This document shows positions 7,731-15,819 of a stretch of 64,000 nucleotides of DNA, in pieces. This stretch comes from RH-AL1 sp965214415 (GTDB taxonomy: Bacteria > Pseudomonadota > Alphaproteobacteria > Rhizobiales > Beijerinckiaceae). Location of the stretch: positions 3,720,001 through 3,784,000 of the forward strand of contig CBDCBQ010000003.1 in NCBI GenBank assembly GCA_965214415.1, in the 5' to 3' direction. Position numbers and translations under genes: made by a program. Positions within the stretch are counted from its first letter, which is position 1. The number at the start of each line of letters is the position of its first letter. The notes beneath the pieces were generated by a model, which was given only the letters and a program-made list of their open reading frames with translations, did no database searches and had not been told where the DNA came from.

Positions 7731-8719
7731 GCCAGCATCGCGAGGTACTGCACGCCGATCGTCTCGCCGAGCCGATGGTTCTCCTCGACGAAGCCGGTGA
7801 TGAACTCGTGCAGGCCCGACTGGAAGATCTCGCGGGTCGTCGCCTTCTGAAGCCGCTCGTACATGTCGCGCGCCTGACGCTGCGACTGCCCCTGGCGGCC
7901 GTAGGCGCGGCCGATGTGGTCGAGGAAGTAGACGAGGTTGTCGTAGCACGCGATCAGCGAGCGCGGCATGTCGGGCTTGAGGATCAAGAGATCGGCGACG
8001 AGCCACGGCTTGATGCTTTGGCGGTAGACCCAATGGTAGGCCGTGTGCGCGGAGACGGCGCGCAGGATCGCGGTCCACTGGAAGTAATCGAGCGAGCCGC
8101 CGACGACCTCGCTCTCCGGCAGCAGCACGTTGTATTTCACGTCGAGGATTCGAGCGGTGTTGTCGGCACGCTCGAGATAGACGCCGAGGCGCGAGAACCA
8201 GTAGGAATCGTTGCGCAGCATCGTGCGATAGGCGCAGCCGTCGAAGTCGAGCGAGGTCTTCTTCACGAAGTCGAGGAAGCGGGTCAGCTCCTCGCGGGTC
8301 AGCGACTGATCGCGCGCGTGCATCTGCTCGAAACGTATGAGCTCGAACCAGGCGCTATTGATCGCCTCCCACATCTCGGTGGTCAGCGCGACGCGGATCG
8401 AGCGGGCGTTCGCGCGGGCGGAGGCGATGCAGTTGCGGATCGACGACGAATTCTCGGTCGAGAACGCGAGGTACTCGACGACGTTGGTCTCGTTGACGAC
8501 GCCGCCAGTCGCATGAAAGCTCTCGGCCGCGCCGGAGGCCTCGAGAACCGAATCCCATTCCGTCCCGCCGCCGCGGCCGCCGCTTCCCGGGCCTGCGTTG
8601 ATGTAGACCGACGGTAGGCCGGCGAGGCGCTGCGTCGCCTGGATGATCCGCGCCAGGAAATCGGCGCGCTCCATGTAGCGTGAGACCCAGTAGATCGAAT
8701 CGGCCGTACGGGCGAGCAT
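7727..8719 (-). CDS. Alpha-E domain-containing protein (DUF403)
   Basis: A 330-residue, largely helical protein whose start MLARTADSIYWVSRYMERAD is diagnostic of the alpha-E family. A second family hallmark is SRLGVYLERADNTARILDVKY at about residues 178-198. Alpha-E proteins occur almost always beside circularly permuted type 2 ATP-grasp enzymes. The pair has been proposed by comparative genomics to make or modify peptides, with no proven biochemistry that I know of. Here it follows the ATP-grasp gene by nine bases and overlaps ureG. The transglutaminase-like partner often found with the pair is absent. Confidence 0.93.
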   Translation of the reverse strand: MLARTADSIYWVSRYMERADFLARIIQATQRLAGLPSVYINAGPGSGGRGGGTEWDSVLEASGAAESFHATGGVVNETNVVEYLAFSTENSSSIRNCIASARANARSIRVALTTEMWEAINSAWFELIRFEQMHARDQSLTREELTRFLDFVKKTSLDFDGCAYRTMLRNDSYWFSRLGVYLERADNTARILDVKYNVLLPESEVVGGSLDYFQWTAILRAVSAHTAYHWVYRQSIKPWLVADLLILKPDMPRSLIACYDNLVYFLDHIGRAYGRQGQSQRQARDMYERLQKATTREIFQSGLHEFITGFVEENHRLGETIGVQYLAMLA

Positions 8720-8728
8720 GGTCGACGT

Positions 8729-10255
8729 CTATCCTTGCACTTGGTTCTGCGACTGCCCCTGGCCCTGACCGGGCGCGTCCTTGCCATCGACGGGATGCGT
8801 GAACGGAAGGTCGCTGGCGAGACCCGGGCCCGAGCTGTCGGAATCGTCGATGATCCAGGTGTCCTTGGTGCCGCCGCCCTGGCTCGAATTGACGACGAGC
8901 GAGCCTTCCTTCAGCGCCACGCGGGTGAGGCCGCCCGGCACGACGCGCACGCCATCCGAGCCCGACAGAACGAACGGCCGCAGATCGACGTGTCGCGGCG
9001 CGACGCCCGAGTCGAAATAGGTCGGGCAGGTCGACAGCGCCAAGGTCGGCTGGGCGATGAAGTTCGCGGGATCGTGCTTCAGCTTGGCGGCGAAGACCTC
9101 GATCTGCTCCTTGGTCGCGTGCGGACCGACCAGCATGCCGTATCCGCCGGAACCGTTGACCTCCTTGACGACGAGTTCGCCGAGGTGATCGAGCACGTAG
9201 CGCAGGCTGTCCTCGTCGCGGCAGCGCCAGGTCTTGACGTTCTTCAGCCGCATCGGCTCGCCGAGGTAGAACTGCACGATGTCCGGCATGAACGTATAGA
9301 TCGCCTTGTCGTCGGCGATGCCGGTGCCGACGGCATTGGCGATCGTGATGTTGCCGGCGCGATAGGCCCGCATGATGCCCGGCACGCCGAGCATGCTCTC
9401 GGGATTGAAGAATTCCGGATCGAGAAAATCGTCGTCGATGCGGCGGTAGATGACGTCGACGCGCTTGGGACCCTCTGTCGTGCGCATATAGACGGTGTCG
9501 TTGTCGACGATGAGGTCGCGCCCCTCGACGAGTTCGACGCCAAGCTTGTCGGCCAAGAACGAGTGCTCGTAATAAGCGCTGTTGAACGGACCTGGCGTGA
9601 GCAGCGCGATCGTCGGCTCGCGGTCGCGCGCCGGACTGACCGAGCGCAGGCTCGCCAGAAGCGTATCGGGATAGTTCTCGACCGGCGCGACACGGTGTTC
9701 GGCGAAGAGGTCCGGCGCGACGCGCATCATGACCTCGCGGTTCTCCAGCATGTAGGAGACACCCGACGGCGTGCGGACGTTGTCCTCCAGAACATAGAAG
9801 TCATCGGCATCGATGCGCACGACGTCGATGCCGGCGATATGCACGTAGATGTCGTGCGGGACCTTCTGGCCGACCATCTCGCGGCGATACGCGGGGTTCT
9901 GCTCGATCAGGTCCTTCGGAACGATCCCGGCTTTCAGGATCTCCTGCTTGCCGTAGATGTCGGCAAGAAAGGCATTGATCGCCCGAACCCGCTGCACGAG
10001 ACCGGCCTCGAGCCGGGTCCACTCGGCGCGCTGGATGATGCGCGGGATGATATCGAAGGGGATCAGCCGCTCGGTCGCCTCGGAATCCCCGTAGACGTTG
10101 AAGGTGATGCCGATACGCCGGAACATCATCTCGGCGTGGCCGCGCCGGGTCGTGAAGTAGTCCTTTGGCGTGTTGCCCAGCCAGCGCGCGATCCGCTCGT
10201 AGGCGAGGCGGGTCTCGCCGCCCGCCAGCATCATCTCGTTGTAACCAACCGGCAA
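8729..10255 (-). CDS. Circularly permuted type 2 ATP-grasp protein
   Basis: A 508-residue predicted ATP-dependent amide ligase. Family features include MMFRRIGITFNVYG near residue 43, RIDADDFYVLEDNVRTPSG at about 148-166, and the glycine-rich nucleotide segment VVKEVNGSGGYGMLVGP near 365-381. The C-terminal ~30 residues are a Gln/Gly-rich tail (GQGQGQSQNQVQG) typical of unstructured ends. The start is TTG at 10255, with AAGGGAG eight bases upstream; the nearby ATG at 10262 is out of frame. It heads an operon with the alpha-E gene and ureG. Substrates are unknown. Confidence 0.92.
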   Translation of the reverse strand: MPVGYNEMMLAGGETRLAYERIARWLGNTPKDYFTTRRGHAEMMFRRIGITFNVYGDSEATERLIPFDIIPRIIQRAEWTRLEAGLVQRVRAINAFLADIYGKQEILKAGIVPKDLIEQNPAYRREMVGQKVPHDIYVHIAGIDVVRIDADDFYVLEDNVRTPSGVSYMLENREVMMRVAPDLFAEHRVAPVENYPDTLLASLRSVSPARDREPTIALLTPGPFNSAYYEHSFLADKLGVELVEGRDLIVDNDTVYMRTTEGPKRVDVIYRRIDDDFLDPEFFNPESMLGVPGIMRAYRAGNITIANAVGTGIADDKAIYTFMPDIVQFYLGEPMRLKNVKTWRCRDEDSLRYVLDHLGELVVKEVNGSGGYGMLVGPHATKEQIEVFAAKLKHDPANFIAQPTLALSTCPTYFDSGVAPRHVDLRPFVLSGSDGVRVVPGGLTRVALKEGSLVVNSSQGGGTKDTWIIDDSDSSGPGLASDLPFTHPVDGKDAPGQGQGQSQNQVQG

Positions 10256-10441
10256 CGCGCATGCTCCCTTGGGGGCCCGTCACCGGGCGCGGTTGGCCGG
10301 CGAAACGTCTGTCCGTCAACCAGTCCGCCCACCAAATAGCAAGCGGCAGGCCATGCCGCCCGGAAGGCAAGCGACAGGCCACGCGGCCGAAATGAACATG
10401 CAATGTGTCAGCGCAAGGGCCGCTGAAAGACCCCGGCCAGA

Positions 10442-10633
10442 TCAGGCGACCCGAGCGAACTCGCGCCGTGTCCGGGGGAATCGCCTTGCGGCTGGCCGCT
10501 CGAGGCGTGCCAGAGCCTCGAGCGCGCGGGCGATCGCGGCGTCGGGTTCCAGGATGGGAACATAGATGTGACGCAACGTCTTGGCGACGCCGCATAGATC
10601 GCGCGTACCGGGCGTGTCTGTTCCGAGATACAT
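10442..10633 (-). CDS. Small hypothetical protein
   Basis: A 63-residue frame starts at ATG 10633, preceded by AAGG six bases upstream, and ends with a basic tail RRFPRTRREFARVA. Third codon positions are GC-rich as in neighbouring genes, which favours real coding. The middle (residues ~28-48) forms a likely amphipathic helix, EPDAAIARALEALARL. I do not recognise the family. It lies between tolC and the ATP-grasp operon on the same strand. The flanking gaps, 10256-10441 and 10634-10737, show nothing else that I can name. Confidence 0.42.
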   Translation of the reverse strand: MYLGTDTPGTRDLCGVAKTLRHIYVPILEPDAAIARALEALARLERPAARRFPRTRREFARVA

Positions 10634-10737
10634 GGGCAACCTTGAGGTCGGCTCGCGGTCCGGGGGCAACCGCGAGACGCACCATATTCGCGCCAGGATA
10701 GTTAACGGGTCGTTAATCCTTTCCCACTGGTTGAGAC

Positions 10738-12183
10738 TCAGCGCCCGTCCGGCGTCCGCAGGCCAAACCATTTGTCCTTGACCTGAGCGAAATGGATCGT
10801 CGGATCGTAGGTTGCGACGCCGAGCTTCAAGGTTTCAGCCGACAGCCGGCCAGCCGCCGCCACCAACTGGTAGCTGGTGACGACCCGGTCACGCTGCGCC
10901 GAAATGAGCATCGCCCGCGCCTTGAACAGGGCCTGGATCGCCAACAGCACGTCGTAGGTCGTGCGCTGGCCCATGCTCGCCTCCGTGCGCACGTCGGTCA
11001 GCGCGACCTCGGAGGCCGCGACGGCGGTCTTGCTGGAGGTGATCAGCGACTTGCTCGCTGCGGCCTGGCCGAAGCTCGACATCACCGATGCGCGCACCTG
11101 ATCGCGCGCGGCCTCGACGCGCAAGCGAGCCGCGGCGGCCTGCTCCTTGGCCCGGCGAACCTCCGCGTAGACCGTGCCGCCGGTATAGAAGGGAATCGTG
11201 ACGTCGACGCGCGCCTCCACGGCCCTGCGATGGTTCGCGGCATCGCCCCGTTGCTGGGACACGTCGCCTTTCCCCACGAGATCGACCGTCGGGTAGAGGC
11301 CGCCCTCCTTGAGCTTCACGACGGTTTCGCTGGCGTCCAGATCATGCATCGCCTCGGCGATGCGCGGATTGTCGGCGAAGGCGAGGGTGGTCGCCGCCGG
11401 GATGGACGCCGGCGCGATCGCATCCACCGGCGCCGCCGCCTCGAGCCTGTGCGGCAGGACGCCGACCACGCGCCGAAAGGTGGCGATGCTGGTCTCCAGC
11501 GCGGCCTGCGCCCTGTAGAAGCGCGACCGGCCCTGGGCGAGGCTCGTCGCGACCTGCGCGACATCGGTGAAGGTGATCTCGTGGATCGCCGCCCTGGCAC
11601 GCGCGCCGCGAAGCTCGTATTCGAGCACGGTGATCTCGTTTCGCGCCAGCGCCGCGAGAGCGAGATCCCGCAACACGTCCATGTAGGCCGTCGCGCCGGC
11701 GAGCAAGGTCTCCTGCTCGGTCAGGCGCAGCCGCTCGCGCGAGCTGAAATCGAGCGATTCCGAGTGGCGGATCCCGTTGATGTTGCGATTGCCGTCGAAG
11801 ACGGTCTCTCGCACGGTGACCTGGCCATCTTGCGGCACCATCGCGCCCGAGCGTTGCAGGTCGGCGGTGCGTTGCCCGGTGACATCCGCGTTGGTGTAGC
11901 CGACGAAGCCCGACCCATCGATATGCGGGCGCAGCGCGCCCTCCGCCTTGGAGACGCCTTCGTCCGCCGCCCGCGTCGCGGCGCGCTGCTGATTGAGCAT
12001 CGGATTGCCGAGATAGGCTCGGCTGAGCGCGTCGGACATCGTCTCGGCGCGGCAGACAGCCGGCGCCAGAGCGGAGTAGAGCGTGAGACCGATGGCGCAG
12101 AGGCGAAGCAAGAAGATAAGACCGGAATCCTGGGCGACATCGAATGCCGTTTTATACGGCGTAGCTTGACGATCGTCTGTCAC
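10738..12183 (-). CDS. tolC: TolC-family outer membrane efflux protein
   Basis: 481 residues with a long N-terminal export signal: the hydrophobic part is at about 22-45, ending in CRAETMSDALSRAYLGNP, which is the usual mature start of TolC proteins. Two repeats of the outer membrane efflux domain follow. Typical landmarks are LRLTEQETLLAGATAYMDVL near 155 and GQRTTYDVLLAIQAL near 405. It forms the trimeric outer membrane and periplasmic channel for type I secretion or RND/MFS efflux. No inner-membrane partner is adjacent, so it may serve several pumps. It is divergent from the arginase gene, with only ~45 bases between the two starts. Confidence 0.93.
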   Translation of the reverse strand: MTDDRQATPYKTAFDVAQDSGLIFLLRLCAIGLTLYSALAPAVCRAETMSDALSRAYLGNPMLNQQRAATRAADEGVSKAEGALRPHIDGSGFVGYTNADVTGQRTADLQRSGAMVPQDGQVTVRETVFDGNRNINGIRHSESLDFSSRERLRLTEQETLLAGATAYMDVLRDLALAALARNEITVLEYELRGARARAAIHEITFTDVAQVATSLAQGRSRFYRAQAALETSIATFRRVVGVLPHRLEAAAPVDAIAPASIPAATTLAFADNPRIAEAMHDLDASETVVKLKEGGLYPTVDLVGKGDVSQQRGDAANHRRAVEARVDVTIPFYTGGTVYAEVRRAKEQAAAARLRVEAARDQVRASVMSSFGQAAASKSLITSSKTAVAASEVALTDVRTEASMGQRTTYDVLLAIQALFKARAMLISAQRDRVVTSYQLVAAAGRLSAETLKLGVATYDPTIHFAQVKDKWFGLRTPDGR

Positions 12184-12229
12184 CGTTTTGTGCCGAGACA
12201 GTGTCTTGCGTGCCCGAGTCTAGTCGAAC

Positions 12230-13228
12230 ATGGAAAAGCTCATGACATGCCACATCGCTCTTATCGGGGCGCCGATCGACGTCGGCACGCACGAGCCGGG
12301 GCCGGCGATCGGGCCGGCCTTCCTACGCACCGCCGGCCTCGTTCCCGCGCTCGAGCGGCTCGGCTTTCCCGTCGAGGACCGGGGCGACGTCGCTCCGGTG
12401 CCATCGGTGGCGGCGCGCGATTTGGCCCTCCAGGACATGGTGGCCAACGCCTGCAATCTGGCCGAGGTGGCCGCCTGGTCCCGCGCGCTCGCCGAGGCGG
12501 TCGAGACAGCGCTTGTCGACGGGCGCCTGCCGATCGTGCTCGGCGGCGACCACAGCCTGTCGATCGGCTCGATCGACGGCGTCGCCCGCCATTGCGCCAC
12601 GCAAGGCCGCGAGCTGTTCGTGCTGTGGCTCGACGCGCACGCCGACATCAACACGCCGACGACCTCGCCGAGCGGCAACATGCACGGCATGCCGTTGGCG
12701 GCGCTGATGGGCGAACCGGGCTTCGGCGATGCCTTTGCCGGTCGGCCGCTGGCGCGGCTCGATCCGAACAACCTGTCCCTCTTTGGTATCCGCTCGGTCG
12801 ATCCCGGCGAGCGCGATCTGATCCGCGCGCGCGGGCTCGACGTCGTCGACATGCGCCGGATCGACGAGGAGGGCGTCGTGGCGCCGCTGCGCGCCATCCT
12901 CGATCGCGTCGCGACGCGACACGGGTTTTTGCATGTGAGTTTCGATGTCGACTTTCTCGATCCCACGGTCGCGCCCGGCGTCGGCACCACGGTGCCGGGC
13001 GGCGCCACCTACCGCGAGGCGCACCTCGTCATGGAGCTGCTGCACGAATCCGGGTTGGTTGGCTCGCTCGACGTGGTGGAGATGAATCCCTTCCTCGACT
13101 TGCGCGGCCAGACCGCGCTGACCATCGTCGAGCTGCTCGCGAGCCTGTTCGGCCGCACCACGGTCGACAGGGCAGGGGCGCCCGCGTTCGCGCCGGAGGC
13201 GGCAGGTCCGGGAATCCGAAACCTCTGA
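12230..13228 (+). CDS. rocF: Arginase
   Basis: This 332-residue enzyme hydrolyses L-arginine to ornithine and urea. The binuclear manganese ligands are all present: H108 in GGDHS, D135/H137/D139 in DAHADINT, and D239/D241 in SFDVDFLDP. The SPSGNMHGMP substrate loop begins at residue 147. Two start codons compete, ATG 12230 and ATG 12242; the second has GGAAAAG just upstream, so the true protein may be four residues shorter. The urea it releases would feed urease, whose maturation GTPase is encoded 4.5 kb away. Confidence 0.95.
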   Translation: MEKLMTCHIALIGAPIDVGTHEPGPAIGPAFLRTAGLVPALERLGFPVEDRGDVAPVPSVAARDLALQDMVANACNLAEVAAWSRALAEAVETALVDGRLPIVLGGDHSLSIGSIDGVARHCATQGRELFVLWLDAHADINTPTTSPSGNMHGMPLAALMGEPGFGDAFAGRPLARLDPNNLSLFGIRSVDPGERDLIRARGLDVVDMRRIDEEGVVAPLRAILDRVATRHGFLHVSFDVDFLDPTVAPGVGTTVPGGATYREAHLVMELLHESGLVGSLDVVEMNPFLDLRGQTALTIVELLASLFGRTTVDRAGAPAFAPEAAGPGIRNL

Positions 13229-13327
13229 ATCACTGAGGCGTTTTGCAAGACACTGTTGCGCGAAGTGACTTGCGGCGCGCGATGCGGCGCGGATAGATCG
13301 AATTCATCCGAGCGGGGACGAGAAAGT

Positions 13328-13966
13328 ATGACGGCGGTTGACCACGGGTACGCGAACGAGGCGGATCGGCTGGCGGCATCGCCGCGGCTGTTCGACAACG
13401 CGCTGCTCGACAAGCTGTCACGCGTGCACTGGTCGGTACCGCTGTTCGTCTACGTGCCGATCATCGTCGCGCTCGGCGCCATCTCGCTCGAGCTGATCGC
13501 GCCAGTCACCACGGTCGCGATGGTGGCGCTCGGATACCTGATCTGGACGCTGATCGAGTATTTCGGCCACCGCTACCTCTTTCACTGGGAGTTTCCCGGC
13601 GAATTCGGCAAGCGGATGCACTTCCTCATCCACGGCGTCCACCACGACCATCCGAACGACCCGCTGCGGCTGGTCATGCCGATCCTGCTGTCGGCGCCGA
13701 TCATGATCATCGCCTGGTTCGTGGCGACGTTGCTGTTCGGCGCGACGCTGCGCTACCCGACGCTGGCCGGCTTCGTGACGGGTTATCTCACCTACGACAT
13801 GGTGCACTACTACACCCACCACGCGAAGCCGACGTCCAAGATCGGCCTCACCCTGCGCCGGCTGCACCTGATGCACCACTTCCGCGACCACGACAAAGGG
13901 TTCGGTGTCAGCGCGCCGTACTGGGATTTCGTGTTCGGCACGGCCGAGCGTCGCCAGCGCCGCTAG
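13328..13966 (+). CDS. Fatty acid hydroxylase superfamily protein (sterol desaturase / fatty acid 2-hydroxylase type)
   Basis: A 212-residue membrane di-iron enzyme. Four hydrophobic segments flank the eight-histidine metal site: HRYLFH 81-86, HGVHHDH 102-108, HYYTHH 160-165 and HLMHH 180-184 with H188. The pattern is closest to Scs7/FA2H-like enzymes that hydroxylate the acyl chain of sphingolipids. Preferred start is ATG 13328, which gives a normal N-terminus. A ceramide-glucosyltransferase-like gene lies 2 kb downstream, which hints at a shared lipid pathway but is not proof. Confidence 0.88.
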   Translation: MTAVDHGYANEADRLAASPRLFDNALLDKLSRVHWSVPLFVYVPIIVALGAISLELIAPVTTVAMVALGYLIWTLIEYFGHRYLFHWEFPGEFGKRMHFLIHGVHHDHPNDPLRLVMPILLSAPIMIIAWFVATLLFGATLRYPTLAGFVTGYLTYDMVHYYTHHAKPTSKIGLTLRRLHLMHHFRDHDKGFGVSAPYWDFVFGTAERRQRR

Positions 13967-13975
13967 GCACGCTGC

Positions 13976-14851
13976 CTAGTCCGCCTTCGCAAGCTTGTCC
14001 TGTGTCCGCAAGTCGAAGTCGCTCGCGTCGTGGCGCTCGTGCAGCTGGTCCGACGGCGGACCCATGACTCGGTTGACCTTGCGCCCGCGCTGCACGGCCG
14101 GCCGCGCCGCGATCGCGTCGGTCCAGCGCTTCAGATGCGTGTACTCCCGCACCTGCAGGAATTCCCCCGCGTCATAGAGCTTGCCCAGCGCCATCGCGCC
14201 GTACCACGGCCACACCGCGATATCGGCGATCGTGTAGTCCGGGCCGCCGAGATACTCGCTCTCGGCGAGGCGCCGGTCGAGCACGTCGAGCTGGCGCTTC
14301 GCCTCCATCGCGAACCGGTCGATCGCGTATTCGATCTTGGTCGGCGCGTAGGCATAAAAGTGCCCGAAGCCGCCGCCGAGATAGGGCGCGCTGCCCATCT
14401 GCCAGAACAGCCAGGAGAGACACGTCGCGCGCGCCGCGGGCTCGCTCGGGAGCAACGCGCCGAACTTCTCGGCGAGGTGCACGAGGATCGCACCGGACTC
14501 GAAGAGGTAGATCGGCGTCGTCCCGCTGCGATCGGCGAGCGCCGGGATCTTCGAGTTGGGATTGACCTCGACGAAGCCGCTGCCGAACTGGTCGCCCTCG
14601 TTGATGCGGATCGTCCAGGCATCGTATTCCGCGCCGGCATGGCCGAGAGCGAGAAGCTCCTCGAGCATGATGCCAATCTTGACGCCGTTCGGCGTGGCTA
14701 GCGAGTAGAGTTGCAGCGGGTGCCGACCGACCGGCAGGTCCTTCTCGGACGTCGCTCCGGCGATCGGGCGATTGATGTTGGCGAACGTGCCGCCGTTCCC
14801 GTCCCCTTGCTTCCAGGTCCACACGGCTGGCGGCGTGTAGGTGTCGGTCAT
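13976..14851 (-). CDS. yghU: Glutathione S-transferase, YghU-type disulfide-bond oxidoreductase
   Basis: The 291-residue product aligns with the YghU/Nu-class GST family. The N-terminal extension WTWKQGDGNGGTFANINRP is diagnostic. The thioredoxin-like domain has NPNSKIPALAD at about 120 and the ES of YLFESGAILVHLAEKF for glutathione binding. The helical C-terminal domain follows, with YTIADIAVWPWYG as the N-capping box. These enzymes reduce organic peroxides or disulfides with two glutathiones. ATG 14851 has AAGGGAAG upstream; an earlier in-frame start lacks a ribosome site. The gap 14852-15144 shows no gene that I can support. Confidence 0.93.
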   Translation of the reverse strand: MTDTYTPPAVWTWKQGDGNGGTFANINRPIAGATSEKDLPVGRHPLQLYSLATPNGVKIGIMLEELLALGHAGAEYDAWTIRINEGDQFGSGFVEVNPNSKIPALADRSGTTPIYLFESGAILVHLAEKFGALLPSEPAARATCLSWLFWQMGSAPYLGGGFGHFYAYAPTKIEYAIDRFAMEAKRQLDVLDRRLAESEYLGGPDYTIADIAVWPWYGAMALGKLYDAGEFLQVREYTHLKRWTDAIAARPAVQRGRKVNRVMGPPSDQLHERHDASDFDLRTQDKLAKAD

Positions 14852-15144
14852 GTCGGCTTCCCTTATGGTGCGTTGCGTCATATAGGATCGCCGACGCTGT
14901 AACCCAGCACCGGCAGGACAAGTGGATGCGGCCGCGGCGCATCGGTGAGCCGGTCCAACGCCGATTACCGAGCGATCAGATCGCAAAAATAAAAGGCAAC
15001 CAAAGCGGGTTGTACGTGCTTACCATTCCAACCCGAATGCTGCGCCAATGCCGTCCGTCTTCTGATGAGCGGTCCGGTGCGAATTTGTGATGTAACTGCC
15101 GAGCGGTCCTACAGCGGGATGTGCCGGAGCGACCGAGGGCTCTG

Positions 15145-15444
15145 ATGAGCATTGAAATCCGTTTTGGGAAAACGAACGATACGCCGTCCGTTGCCTCGAT
15201 CGAGCATGAGCAGCGCGTGATGGCGGCAATCCACGATCTTGCAGATGGCGTAGTATTCGAGGCGTCCACCGCGCGGCGCGACCTAGCGCGCGACGGGGTA
15301 GCGTCTGAACTCGCGCGCAAGCACGGGATCTCGATCGATCGCGCCGGCATGCTCGTCGATCGGTTTGCCGAGCATCACGGTTCGCTCGATGTCGCGTCTG
15401 TCCCAAACAGCGTTGTTGCTTTGACGCTCGGAGGTGCCCTGTGA
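15145..15444 (+). CDS. Hypothetical protein, first gene of a two-gene operon
   Basis: 99 residues from ATG 15145, with GAGG six bases upstream (an alternative GTG lies at 15121). The sequence is mixed alpha/beta, with predicted helices at about residues 18-35 and 37-58 (RRDLARDGVASELARKHGIS) and no membrane segment or signal peptide. I do not recognise the family. Its stop overlaps the start of the next gene by four bases (GTGA), so both products are probably made together. Confidence 0.6.
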   Translation: MSIEIRFGKTNDTPSVASIEHEQRVMAAIHDLADGVVFEASTARRDLARDGVASELARKHGISIDRAGMLVDRFAEHHGSLDVASVPNSVVALTLGGAL

Positions 15445-15818
15445 CGGCTTCGCAGAAGAAAGTCGCGGCGGCACCCGACGCCCCGAAGCGAGTGCCCAAG
15501 AAAGCGGCACCGAAGCAGACCGCCAAGCAGAAGGCGGCCGCGGCGCGTGTTGCGCCGTCGCCGATCTTGCGCGTGCCCCGTGCTTACGCCCCCGTCCGGG
15601 CGGCCGAGCCGACGCACAAGTTCGCGGTCAACCAGAAGGTGCGCCTTGCGGCGGACGACAAGTTCCCCGTCAAGCATCTGAGCGCCGACGGCATCTACGA
15701 GGTGACGCGACTGATGCCGCAGGACCAGGCCGGGACGTTCCACTACCGGGTCAGCTCCGGAGCCGGCGAGCGGGTCGTCTCGGAGATCCACATCCTGCCG
15801 GACGACGGCGAGCCGTAG
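15441..15818 (+). CDS. Hypothetical protein with Lys/Ala-rich tail and a small beta domain
   Basis: 125 residues from GTG 15441. Residues 1-40 are a basic Lys/Ala-rich tail (PKRVPKKAAPKQTAKQKAAA) of the kind that binds nucleic acid or stays disordered. Residues ~57-120 form a compact beta-rich unit, beginning FAVNQKVRL and ending ERVVSEIHILPDDGEP. Short proteins with this FxVGQxVR...YEV.RLLP...YR pattern recur in Hyphomicrobiales, from my general knowledge, without an assigned function. Translation is coupled to the preceding gene. The stop lies two bases from the convergent glycosyltransferase stop. Confidence 0.65.
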   Translation: MTASQKKVAAAPDAPKRVPKKAAPKQTAKQKAAAARVAPSPILRVPRAYAPVRAAEPTHKFAVNQKVRLAADDKFPVKHLSADGIYEVTRLMPQDQAGTFHYRVSSGAGERVVSEIHILPDDGEP

Positions 15819-15819
15819 A

